Origin: Saprospiraceae bacterium
GTDB taxonomy: Bacteria; Bacteroidota; Bacteroidia; Chitinophagales; Saprospiraceae
DNA length: 64,000 nucleotides
Direction of reading: 5' to 3'
Assembly (NCBI GenBank): GCA_016719855.1
Contig: JADJYH010000034.1
Coordinates: forward strand, 1 to 64,000
In this document: positions 33,937 through 41,380 of the stretch, piece by piece
Position numbering within the stretch: position 1 is the stretch's first letter
How the letters are laid out: the number at the start of each line of letters is the position of its first letter
Translations under genes and position numbers: made by a program
The notes under the pieces: model-generated
Told to the model about the DNA's origin: nothing
Seen by the model: only the letters and a program-made list of their open reading frames with translations
Databases searched by the model: none

Positions 33937-34608
33937 TTAATTGAAGTTTGCTACGGGGATTTTTGAATTGGATATTTGCTTGAAAGCTGACTGCCTTGCG
34001 GTCGCAGTGTTTTTTCCAGTTTTTCGTTCTCTCAAAACAGGGGGCGCTGTTGGGGCATTGATGAGCATTGTCTCGAAACTCGATGCGCCGGGATTGTAGT
34101 ACGCCAGTGGGTCGTGAGACATACAGCACAGCCGATAAGGGTAGTCGTGTTCGGTACTTAGAGCGACTGGCAGGTTGGCTTCGTAATAGTCAACCAATTG
34201 ATAGAAAGTGGTGCGATACTTTTCAATCGGCCCACCTGTACGAACCAAGATTTCAAGCCTGTCGCCGAGCGCATTTTGGAAGCAGGCCAATGTGAACGGG
34301 TCGTTCTCGGCGAGCTGTCGGGCTTCGGCCAACAGGTCATCAGGGAGGCAATCGGTTTCAAGCAGGACGCAGCCGCTATAACTTATCAAGCTCTCAGGGC
34401 GGAGTGTGCTTTTGAAGTGTCCGGCTGGCGAGAAACTTGGGACGTGCTGCAAAGCCTCCCGAAGTTGCCGTCCTTCGATTTGGCGGTAATACTGCCGTGC
34501 CTTGGTGACGACTTCTTTGTAGGTTCCGGCCTTGATGTGCCGGATGATGTTGGGCAGGGGCATGCAATAGGATGCCCGTTCCCCTGAGGGAAAGACAGAA
34601 ATAATCAT
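33937..34608 (-). CDS. Lone VirE_N/BT4734-like domain protein
   Basis: 223 residues, intact. The sequence parallels the first domain of its downstream neighbour: LREALQHVPSFSPAGHF, YSGCVLLETDCL, YPYRLCCMSHDPLAYYNP. It ends 11 bases before the DUF3987 gene start, so the two are probably co-transcribed. The domain is usually N-terminal to DUF3987 or a primase; here it is both free-standing and fused next door, suggesting duplication or splitting within the element. The biochemical role of the domain is not settled. Confidence 0.7.
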   Translation of the reverse strand: MIISVFPSGERASYCMPLPNIIRHIKAGTYKEVVTKARQYYRQIEGRQLREALQHVPSFSPAGHFKSTLRPESLISYSGCVLLETDCLPDDLLAEARQLAENDPFTLACFQNALGDRLEILVRTGGPIEKYRTTFYQLVDYYEANLPVALSTEHDYPYRLCCMSHDPLAYYNPGASSFETMLINAPTAPPVLRERKTGKNTATARQSAFKQISNSKIPVANFN

Positions 34609-34656
34609 GACGGAAAAATTAAATGGTGAAAGTTGCTATTGGTCGGAACGGGCCAA

Positions 34657-34946
34657 TCAAAGCTTTTCCAGCTTGAAAGCCCGTTTGTAGTGCTTCTCAA
34701 TGAATGCCTCGACGTCGGCAATTTTGTAGTAGATTTTCTTGCCGATTTGGGAGAAGGAAATGAGTCCTTCGTCCCGCCAAGTCTGGGCAGTGCGAGGAGA
34801 GATTTTCATCATGCGGATGAAATCTGAGTTGTCAAGGTATTGCTCTGAAAACGCCTTTTTGCGGGTCGTTGAGTTTTAGCTTGATGTCTTCGGAGGTGGC
34901 TAACCAGGTCCTCGTACTGAGTTTGGGTTAGGATTACTGCATTCAT
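34657..34946 (-). CDS. Helix-turn-helix (excisionase/MerR-like) protein, one frameshift
   Basis: About 96 residues from ATG 34946 (MNAVILTQTQYEDL). A lost A in the AAAAA run near 34860 breaks the frame. Corrected, it continues AFSEQYLDNSDFIRMMKISP then RTAQTWRDEGLISFSQIGKK and IYYKIADVEAFIEKHYKR, the HTH_17 form seen in small element regulators and excisionases of Bacteroidota. The stop is at 34657, 48 bases before the lone VirE_N gene. Its likely role is control of element excision or of the two downstream genes. Confidence 0.75.
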
Positions 34947-35110
34947 GGACGTTGAAGTTTTGACAAAGTATGGTTCGCATAGCGTGTTGTGAAGCCAAAG
35001 GTAAGGGCAAGGTGTGATTAAAAACAAATTGTTTTAAACAATTTCATCCTTTTGCTTTCTTTTGAGTGCTACTGCGTCACTTTTTTGTTTACCAACCAAG
35101 CTCCTTCTCC

Positions 35111-36319
35111 CTAATCATTGAAAATGTCCATCGCCTTATCCAATTCTGAGTTGACAATCTTGGCGTAAACCTGGGTGGTTTTGATGGCCGTATGGCCCAA
35201 CAGTTTTGAAACATACTCGATGCGCATGCCCTTCCGCAAGGCACGGGTGGCGAAGGTGTGGCGGGAGGTGTGAAAACTGATGTGCTTTTCGATGCCTGCT
35301 TTTTCGGCGATGATTTTCAGGTTTTTGTTGGCGTAAGCTGTATTGGATGAAATGGCGTCGAATAACCGGGAGTCCTTTGAGTAGTCAATGTCGTTGCGAA
35401 GGAAGGGAAAAATGAAATCGGTCGGCTTCGCATCTGGGCGCTGATATTTCTTGATGCAATTCAGTGCTTTGTCCGGCAATTTGATGGAGACTTGCTCCTT
35501 TGTTTTCTGGGTAATGATGGTGACGTGGGTGCCATTGAAATTCTGCCATTTGAGTTGCAGTACGTCCGAAATCCGCAGCCCGCCAGCGTAGGTCGCAAAG
35601 ATGTAGATATTGCGGTGGTGGTTGATGACGTGTTCTTCGGGCAGTTCGAGCGCCTCGATACGCTGGATTTCCTCATCGGTGAGGAATTCCTTGTTCGACT
35701 TTTCCCAAGACAATTTGTAGCGTGGAAACGGATTGGAATACGGCTCGATGATTTCTTCCCGTACGGCGTCGTTTAGCAGCTTACGGATAATCTTCAAGTT
35801 GGAGTGGACAGTGTTGGTCTTGTTTCCCAGCTTGCTACGAAGGTAGTTTTCGTACTGCTTGATGTAGTGGTAGTTGATTTCCTCGAAGGTCAGGTCACGA
35901 CCTTTTAGGTAGGCTTTGAGCTTCAAGTAAACGGCCACGGCCTTGTCGTGCGTACCCAACTTCTTGGTGTCCTTCAACAGGCTGATGTACTCCTCGAAAA
36001 ATTTCATAAAGCTGGGCGAGGTCTTACCCTTGATGTTCTCTTTGATTGCCAGGCTGGAGACTCCTTTCTTTTCGGTCTCCAACTCGAAGGCAATGCCCTC
36101 GGCCTCGGCAATCTTTTGGGCGAGGAAGTTATTGAGGCGGACGGAGTTCGGGTGTTTTTTCTTGACCCGCTGCTTCGACTCGTCCCATAATTCTGGGTCA
36201 ATCTTTAGGCCGATTGCCAAGAACTTGGTCTTGCGGTCTTTGATGATTCTAAGGTAAACAGGTATTTCGCCATTGGTGTCCTGTTTGTTCTTCTTGAGGA
36301 GAAGGGTAACGGTTGCCAT
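35111..36319 (-). CDS. Tyrosine recombinase (integrase)
   Basis: 402 residues from ATG 36319 (MATVTLLLKKNKQDTNGEIP). An alternative start at 36349 adds ten residues. The N-terminal arm-binding domain and SAM-like core-binding domain are of the Bacteroidota type. Catalytic residues are visible: Arg in GGLRISDVLQLKW, Lys in IITQKTKEQV, HxxR in FHTSRHTFATRA, and His and Tyr in LGHTAIKTTQVYAKI. It catalyses site-specific integration and excision of the element. The start lies about 175 bases from the tRNA 3' remnant at 36493-36510, which fits use of that tRNA as attachment site. The frame is intact. Confidence 0.93.
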   Translation of the reverse strand: MATVTLLLKKNKQDTNGEIPVYLRIIKDRKTKFLAIGLKIDPELWDESKQRVKKKHPNSVRLNNFLAQKIAEAEGIAFELETEKKGVSSLAIKENIKGKTSPSFMKFFEEYISLLKDTKKLGTHDKAVAVYLKLKAYLKGRDLTFEEINYHYIKQYENYLRSKLGNKTNTVHSNLKIIRKLLNDAVREEIIEPYSNPFPRYKLSWEKSNKEFLTDEEIQRIEALELPEEHVINHHRNIYIFATYAGGLRISDVLQLKWQNFNGTHVTIITQKTKEQVSIKLPDKALNCIKKYQRPDAKPTDFIFPFLRNDIDYSKDSRLFDAISSNTAYANKNLKIIAEKAGIEKHISFHTSRHTFATRALRKGMRIEYVSKLLGHTAIKTTQVYAKIVNSELDKAMDIFND

Positions 36320-36486
36320 GATTTGTTTTTGTTTCGGTTTGCTCCTCAAATATACTCAATAGGTACAACAAATGGTACAACATTTTTTACTTTTTCTTGC
36401 AATTATTTGCTTTATTTTGCTAAATATATTTTTGTAAATGATTGATTTACAATAAAATAAGATAAAACCAAAAAGTTTGAATGAAG

Positions 36487-36510
36487 TGTTTTGAGTCCCG
36501 TCCGGACCGC
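36487..36510 (+). other. attachment site: 3' end of a tRNA gene (probably tRNA-Asp)
   Basis: GAGTCCCGTCCGGACCGC (36493-36510) reads as the T-arm 3' strand (CCCGT), an acceptor 3' strand (CCGGACC) and discriminator G of a tRNA beginning GGTCCGG. G73 and the sequence fit tRNA-Asp (Asn possible). Upstream bases are AT-rich and give no tRNA body, so only the 3' end is here. It is followed by a terminator, as a tRNA gene would be. Confidence 0.65.
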
Positions 36511-36525
36511 ATTCAGAAAATCAAA

Positions 36526-36560
36526 AAGCCTCGTAAGTATTGCTTGCGGGGCTTTTTTTG
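36526..36560 (+). terminator. Rho-independent terminator after the tRNA remnant
   Basis: AAGCCTCGTAAG pairs with CTTGCGGGGCTT around TATTG, followed by seven Ts. It is probably the original terminator of the interrupted tRNA gene. Confidence 0.85.
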
Positions 36561-36611
36561 TTTTTCAATATGGGCTTAGTATAAAAAATACACTAAAAAG
36601 CACTACGCCCC

Positions 36612-36642
36612 TTGCGCCGCATTTTTTTTCCCCATAAGTTTG
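36612..36642 (+). promoter_or_regulatory. Bacteroidota-type promoter of the aromatic operon
   Basis: TTG (36612-36614), 20-nt spacer, TAAGTTTG (36635-36642), matching the phylum's -33 TTG / -7 TAnnTTTG pattern. Transcription would start near 36649, a few bases before leader peptide 1. Confidence 0.65.
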
Positions 36643-36661
36643 TCACATAATCGAAATCAAA

Positions 36662-36718
36662 ATGAATCTGTACTCGAACAATTTTTGGTTTAGCTTTTAC
36701 TTTTACGGTCAACCGTAA
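36662..36718 (+). CDS. Leader peptide 1 of the pheA operon (18 aa, 8 aromatic)
   Basis: MNLYSNNFWFSFYFYGQP then TAA. Four Phe, three Tyr and one Trp in 18 residues. It lies between the promoter and a strong terminator (36764-36793). CGGGGC directly after the stop (36719-36724) can pair with GCCCCG of the terminator stem (36769-36774), giving an antiterminator. This is the layout of ribosome-mediated attenuation: with charged Phe/Tyr/Trp tRNA scarce, the ribosome stalls and the terminator is prevented. Inference from sequence; not tested. Confidence 0.75.
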   Translation: MNLYSNNFWFSFYFYGQP

Positions 36719-36763
36719 CGGGGCTAAAGCATTTTGTTGTTCAACAGGTTTGAAAATAAAATC

Positions 36764-36793
36764 AAAAGGCCCCGCTTGCGGGGCCTTTTTTTT
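36764..36793 (+). terminator. Attenuator terminator 1
   Basis: GGCCCCG and CGGGGCC arms with a four-base loop, flanked by AAAA and an eight-T run. It lies 46 bases after the leader 1 stop codon. Confidence 0.85.
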
Positions 36794-36813
36794 GCTTTCT
36801 AAATCAAGTAGCC

Positions 36814-36873
36814 ATGTCGACTAACCAAACCAGTTTTTTTTGTGGTTTTTATTTTTTCTGGGGTTTGCCTTAG
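36814..36873 (+). CDS. Leader peptide 2 of the pheA operon (19 aa, 7 aromatic)
   Basis: MSTNQTSFFCGFYFFWGLP then TAG. Five Phe, one Tyr and one Trp. It is a second, complete leader/terminator unit downstream of the first: same length, same aromatic cluster, and the same GxP ending (GQP and GLP). GGGG stretches at its end (CTGGGG, TAGGGG) can pair with the CCCC arm of terminator 2. It would act as a second control step in series. Confidence 0.75.
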   Translation: MSTNQTSFFCGFYFFWGLP

Positions 36874-36910
36874 GGGACTTTTGGTTTGCTTTTTTGTAAA
36901 AAGAAAAACG

Positions 36911-36938
36911 AAAGCCCCGCAGTGCCGGGGCTTTTTTG
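36911..36938 (+). terminator. Attenuator terminator 2
   Basis: AAAGCCCCG and CGGGGCTTT arms followed by Ts, 38 bases after the leader 2 stop and 19 bases before the pheA start. Confidence 0.85.
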
Positions 36939-36956
36939 CTTTATAAAACATTGAAA

Positions 36957-37844
36957 ATGAGTCGAATAGAAACAGATATCGAAACCGAGGCCACCGCCGT
37001 CAGCGAAATGCCTGCCAAGCTCCGGGTCGCCATCCAAGGCGTACTGGGGGCATTCCACGACATCGCAGCACGTCAGTTTTTCGGGGCCGACCGGGTGGAA
37101 ATCGTGCCAGCGCACACCTTCCGCCAACTCGTTGAGCAGGTGGAAAGCCGCGCTGCCGACACCGGCCTCATGGCCATCGAGAATACCATTGCCGGGAGCA
37201 TCATCGGCAACTACCGGCTGCTCACGGCCAGTAAGCTGCGGGCCGTCGGGGAGGTCTATCTGCGCATCCGGCAAAATCTGATGGCATTGCCAGGCCAGCG
37301 AATCGAAGACCTTCGGGAAGTCCACTCGCACCCCATCGCCATCGCCCAATGCGACGAGTTTTTTGCGCAGCACCCCCACATCCGCCTCGTGGAAATGGAG
37401 GATACCGCCCTGAGTGCCCAGTGCATTGCGGAGCAACAAACCACTGGCGTGGGCGCTATCGCCAGCCATCTCGCCGCCAGCATGTACGGCCTCGACCTCC
37501 TTGCCGAGAGCATCGAAACCAACAAGCAGAACTTCACCCGCTTCCTCGTGCTGGAGCGCATGGAATCAGTGAAATGGACTGCCGCCGCCGACAAGGTATC
37601 GCTATTTTTCTCCCTCTCGCACGAAGTCGGCAGCCTGCACAAGGTGTTAGCTGCCCTTGCCGCCCACGGTGCGAACTTGACGAAAATCCAGTCCGTGCCC
37701 ATCGAGGGGCGGCCTTGGGAATACTTCTTCTTCGTAGATTTCGTGACCGACGAAGGTTATGGCTGGCAAGCGGCCGTAGAAGCGGTGCGGCCATCGACGC
37801 ATAGTTTGGAGGTTTTGGGGCGTATTTGCAAGGCAAATTTTTGA
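36957..37844 (+). CDS. pheA: Prephenate dehydratase
   Basis: 295 residues from ATG 36957. A TTG at 36936 would overlap the terminator and is unlikely. It converts prephenate to phenylpyruvate in Phe synthesis. Visible parts: catalytic dehydratase domain opening VAIQGVLGAFHDIAARQFFG, MAIENTIAGSIIGNYRLL, and the TRF signature in NFTRFLVL. A C-terminal ACT domain (VSLFFSLSHEVGSLHKVLAA, LTKIQSVPIEGRPWEYFFFV) is the usual site of Phe feedback inhibition. First structural gene of the aromatic operon, behind two leader-peptide attenuators. Frame intact, unlike the next two genes. Confidence 0.93.
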   Translation: MSRIETDIETEATAVSEMPAKLRVAIQGVLGAFHDIAARQFFGADRVEIVPAHTFRQLVEQVESRAADTGLMAIENTIAGSIIGNYRLLTASKLRAVGEVYLRIRQNLMALPGQRIEDLREVHSHPIAIAQCDEFFAQHPHIRLVEMEDTALSAQCIAEQQTTGVGAIASHLAASMYGLDLLAESIETNKQNFTRFLVLERMESVKWTAAADKVSLFFSLSHEVGSLHKVLAALAAHGANLTKIQSVPIEGRPWEYFFFVDFVTDEGYGWQAAVEAVRPSTHSLEVLGRICKANF

Positions 37845-37889
37845 ATAAACTACTGATTACCAGCAATTTAATAATTCAACGATTAAACA

Positions 37890-39060
37890 ATGATAGTTCA
37901 ACCCGCCAAACGCCTCGACAACATCCAAGAGTACTATTTTCAAAAAGCTCAAGGAAATAGCTGCGATGCGCAGCCAAGGCATTGACGTGCTGAACCTCGG
38001 CATCGGCAGCCCCGACCTGCCGCCGCTGACGGAGGTATCGAAGCTGCTCGGCGAGCAAAGCTGTTTGCCAGACGTACACGCCTACCAGAGCTACGTCGGG
38101 ATTCCAGAGCTTCGCAATGCTTTTGCAGCGTGGTACGGGCGGTTTTTTGGGGTAAAACTCGACCCTGCGACGGAGGTGCTGCCGCTCATCGGCTCCAAGG
38201 AGGAATCATGCACATCGCCATGACCTTCCTCGAACCCGGCGACGTGGCGCTCGTGCCAAACCCTGGCTACCCGACCTACCGGGCGGCCTCGGAACTGGCC
38301 GGGCCGAGGTCGTCGAGTTCCCACTGACAGTGGAGAACGGCTGGCTGCCCGACCTCGATGCATTGGAACAAACCGACCTGAGACGTGTGAAAATCTTATG
38401 GGTCAACTACCCCAACATGCCTACGAGCGCCCATGCGAATGCCCCTTTTTTGAAAAACTAATCGCCTTCGGTAAACGGCACAACATCCTGATAGTCAACG
38501 ACAACCCGTACAGTTTCATCCTCAACGACGACCACCTGAGCCTGCTCTCCGTGCCCGGTGCGAAGGACGTGGCACTGGAACTGAACTCCCTAAGCAAGTC
38601 GCACAATTTGGCAGGTTGGCGTGTTGGCGTTTTAGCCGGAAGAGCGGATTATTTGGGCCATGTCGTGCGGTTCAAGAGCAACATGGACAGCGGCATGTTC
38701 AAGCCCGTGCAGTTGGCAGCAGCCTTGGCTCTGCAAGCCACGCCGGAGTGGTACGAAAACCTGAACGCAATTTACCGCCAACGGCGGGAAAAAGCCTATT
38801 GACTGCTCGACTTGCTCGGCTGCGTTTGGGAGCCGGGAGCTACGGGCATGTTCGTCTGGGCGAAAGTGCCAAGCCAATACCAAAATGGCTATGAACTGAC
38901 TGATTTGCTGCTCAACGAAGCGCATGTCTTTATCACGCCCGGTGGTATTTTTGGGTCGAATGGCAATGGGTATGTGCGGGTGTCGTTGTGCAGCAAAGAA
39001 ACTGTTTTTGAAATTGCCATTTCAAGGGTGAAGAAAGTGGAAATCGGCACTGCCGTTTAA
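37890..39060 (+). CDS. PLP-dependent aminotransferase, class I/II (frameshifted, one nonsense codon)
   Basis: About 390 residues from ATG 37890 (MIVQPAKRLDNIQEYYF). Fold-type I aminotransferase: GIDVLNLGIGSPDLPP, FLEPGDVALVPNPGYPTYRA, LWVNYPNMPTS, NDNPYSFIL, and the PLP lysine in LNSLSKSHNLAGWRVG. The C-terminus runs to HVFITPGGIFGSNGNGYVRV. By position it probably transaminates phenylpyruvate and 4-hydroxyphenylpyruvate. Single-base losses are seen near 37945 (A run), 38205 (GGG), 38300 (GGGG) and 38445 (T run), and a TGA at 38800-38802 where an Arg codon would fit. Four indels in homopolymers in one biosynthetic gene argue for sequence error rather than decay. Confidence 0.8.
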
Positions 39061-39065
39061 GCCGC

Positions 39066-39145
39066 TTTGTCATTGCCGAAGGCAAACTGCAACGCCACGA
39101 GGGGCATCATACATGACGCCGCAGATTGCCTTCGGCAATGACAAA
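39066..39145. repeat. Inverted pair of GTCAT-headed palindromes
   Basis: TTTGTCATTGCCGAAGGCAA (39066-39085) is perfectly inverted at 39126-39145. Each arm itself holds TTGCC/GGCAA. It belongs to the same repeat type as the copies inside the DUF3987 gene. It sits between the aminotransferase stop and the tyrA start. Confidence 0.75.
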
Positions 39146-39185
39146 AACGACGACAACCGTGACATCGCAGATTGTCTTCAATTAC

Positions 39186-40035
39186 ATGAAATCGAAAATG
39201 ACCATTACCATCATCGGAGTCGGACACATCGGCGGCAGTATGACCATCTCCCTCAAGGAGAGCGGTTTTGCAGACCATATCATCGGGGTGGATGCCAGCC
39301 GGGACAGTCTTGACAAAGCGCTGCGCCGCCGCATCATTGACGAGGCTTGCGGCTTGGAGGAGGGTGTAGCCAAAACCTACCTCGTCATCGTGGCAACGCC
39401 CGTGGATGTGGCAATGGAAGTATTGCCCCAAATTTTGCCTCAAATAAAAAACCAAGTCGTAATGGACGTCGGCTCGACGAAGCAGCAATTGCTGCAACTG
39501 GTGGACGGGTTGCCCAACCGCCCCCAGTTCGTGGCAACGCATCCGATGGCAGGCACGGAGCACAGTGGCATCGAGGCACCATTCCGAGGCTCTTCGATGG
39601 AAAATACACCGTCATTTGCGAAGCGGAAAAAAAGCAGCCCGGTTGCTGTGGCGTTGGTGGAGAAAATGTACCAGTCGCTGAACATGAAAATAGCCAGGCT
39701 GAACGGGCAGGAGCACGATGTACATACGGCCTATGTGTCGCATATTTCGCACATCAGCTCGTTTGCGCTGGCGCTGACGGTGCTGGAAAAGAGCGGGACG
39801 AACAGGCGATTTTCGAGCTGGCGAGCAGTGGTTTTGCCTCCACGGTGCGCTTGGCGAAAAGCTCACCGGAGATGTGGACGCCCATTTTCCGCCAAAACCG
39901 TGACAACGTGCTGGATGTTTTGATGAGCATATCAGCGTGCTGTCCCGCTTTCGGAGTTTGTTGATAAAAAAGGATTTTGAGGCGCTTCACCAGTTGATGG
40001 TGGAGGCCAATGGAATCCGCAAAATATTACCTTGA
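39186..40035 (+). CDS. tyrA: Prephenate dehydrogenase (frameshifted)
   Basis: About 280 residues. ATG at 39186 or 39198; the latter begins MTITIIGVGHIGGSM with the NAD-binding GxGxxG. It oxidises prephenate to 4-hydroxyphenylpyruvate in Tyr synthesis. Other marks: THPMAGTEHSGIEAPFRG, LFDGKYTVICEAEK, LNGQEHDVHTAYVSHISHIS, and in other frames DEQAIFELASSGFASTVRLA and HISVLSRFRSLLIKKDFEAL. Frame changes lie near 39588, 39632 (A run), 39795 and 39928. The true stop is at 40033-40035. Third gene of the aromatic operon. Confidence 0.8.
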
Positions 40036-40036
40036 A

Positions 40037-40230
40037 ATCAAGGAAAAAGTAAAAAGGAGAAAGTAAAAAGTGGGGCAGAGGGCTGCAAGTTGGCCAGTTC
40101 CCGCACCCGAATATTGACATTTTTTAATCAAGGAAAAAGGAGAAAGTAAAAAAGAGGTGATAACTGCAAATTTGCCAGTTTCTGGACCCCACTTTTTCCT
40201 TTGTACTTTTTCCTTTTACCTTTAAAAAGC
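40037..40230. repeat. Tandem duplication plus inverted word repeats between tyrA and the DAHP synthase gene
   Basis: A block beginning ATCAAGGAAAAAG and ending near GCCAGTTCCCGCACCC (40037-40108) is repeated imperfectly at 40126-40190 (ATCAAGGAAAAAGG ... GCCAGTTTCTGGACCCC). AAAAAGTGGGG near 40065 is inverted as CCCCACTTTTT near 40188, giving a possible long hairpin right before the next start codon. Confidence 0.65.
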
Positions 40231-41309
40231 ATGACTTTTCAACCTGTTTTCGACAAAATCGAGCGCCCGGTACTCATCGCCGGGCCGTGCAGCGCCGAGA
40301 CGGAGGCGCAAGTCATGGAGACTGCTCACGGTCTGGCCGCACAGGGCATTGACCTATACCGGGCGGGCATCTGGAAGCCCCGCACGAAGCCAGGCGGTTT
40401 CGAGGGCGTGGGTACGGAGGGGCTGGCCTGGCTGCGACGGGTGAAGCAGGAAGTGGGTTTGAAAACCACGACCGAGGTGGCCAACACGCAACACGTTTTT
40501 GAGGCGCTTAAGTACGGCATTGATGTGCTGTGGATTGGTGCCCGCACGACGGTGAATCCATTTTCGGTGCAGGAAGTGGCCGATGCGCTGGCGGGCGTGG
40601 ACATCCCGATTTTGATAAAAAACCCAGTAAATGCTGACTTGAAGCTCTGGATGGGCGCCATCGAGCGCATCTATAAGGCGGGCATCAAGCGCATTGCGGC
40701 GGTACACCGGGGCTTCTCGGTGCATGGCGAGACGAAGTTCCGCAATGCCCCGCTCTGGCAATTGCCGATTGAGTTGAAACGGCAGTTCCCCGACCTGCAA
40801 ATCATCTGCGACCACAGCCATATCTGCGGACGGCGGGATACCTTGGCGCCCATTGCGCAGCAAGCCCTCGACCTCGGCTACGATGGACTGATGACGGAGG
40901 TTCACCCCCGCCCCGACGAGGCTTGGAGCGATGCCGAGCAGCAAATCACGCCGTTCACCTACGGCGAAATGGTACGCAACCTGACTGCACGCAAGCTGAC
41001 GACGACCAATGCGGATTTCTTGAAGTCGCTAGATTACTTGCGCCACCAAATTGATGAGCTGGACGATAGGCTGATGCAATTGCTAGGCTCCCGGATGAAG
41101 CTGGCTGACCAGATTGGCGAGTACAAAAAGCAGAACAATATTTCCATTTACCAACCAAGTCGTTGGAACGAGATTCTGGAACAGGCGATGGAAAAGGTGC
41201 GGCGCTCGGCCTGAGCGGGGAGTTCGTGGAGGCAGTACTGAAGGCGATACACGAGGAGAGCATAGGCCACCAGTCAAAGGTGATGAATGAGAAAGCGGCG
41301 GTTGAATGA
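40231..41309 (+). CDS. DAHP synthase - chorismate mutase fusion (one frameshift near the end)
   Basis: About 359 residues from ATG 40231. The N-terminal two thirds is a type I-beta (KDO8P-like) DAHP synthase: IAGPCSAETEAQVMETAHGL, YRAGIWKPRTKPGGFEG, GARTTVNPFSVQEVA, CDHSHICGRR, GLMTEVHPRPDEAWSDAEQQ. The C-terminal part is an AroQ chorismate mutase (LRHQIDELDDRLMQLLGSRM, LADQIGEYKKQNNISIYQPS). It catalyses the first step of the shikimate pathway and the chorismate-to-prephenate step, so it feeds both pheA and tyrA in this operon. A frame change near 41205 is followed by SGEFVEAVLKAIHEESIGHQ and a stop at 41307, the normal end of the family. Confidence 0.9.
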
Positions 41310-41312
41310 TTG

Positions 41313-41372
41313 ACGATTTTGGATTGACGATTGACGATTCCTCCTAATCGTCAATCGTCAATCCAAAATCGT
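41313..41372. repeat. Perfect 27-bp hairpin made of GATTGAC words
   Basis: 41313-41339 is perfectly inverted at 41346-41372 with a six-base loop (CCTCCT). The arms are built from repeats of the heptamer GATTGAC. It lies between two converging genes, where it could serve as a bidirectional terminator, though T-runs are absent. Confidence 0.85.
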
Positions 41373-41380
41373 AAATTAGA

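Larger units (their letters stand above)
31284..36510. mobile_element. Integrated element with tyrosine recombinase at a tRNA 3' end
   Basis: The right end is set by a tRNA 3' remnant at 36493-36510 next to the recombinase gene. Contents: DUF3987/VirE_N protein, lone VirE_N protein, helix-turn-helix protein, recombinase. This is a common small-island set in Bacteroidota. The left boundary is not resolved: no complete tRNA is visible by 31284, so the true element could be longer, or the intact tRNA lost. No conjugation, phage structural or obvious cargo genes are seen. Confidence 0.55.
36320..36956 (+). other. Non-coding span between recombinase and pheA
   Basis: From left to right: AT-rich recombinase upstream region (36320-36480), tRNA 3' remnant and its terminator (36487-36560), a promoter (36612-36642), leader peptide 1 (36662-36718), terminator 1 (36764-36793), leader peptide 2 (36814-36873) and terminator 2 (36911-36938). 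Confidence 0.8.

Noticed and set aside
31284..36510. The element as a conjugative transposon
   Set aside because: No relaxase, coupling protein or tra genes are visible; only replication-, regulator- and recombinase-type genes.
36870..37469. Minus-strand open frame of about 200 codons across the pheA start
   Set aside because: It is opposite pheA, whose motifs are clear, and runs through the attenuator terminator; it is a shadow frame.
38800..38802. TGA as a sense codon (code change) or programmed readthrough in the aminotransferase
   Set aside because: TGA ends many other genes here normally, and the same gene has four homopolymer indels; a base error is the simpler reading.
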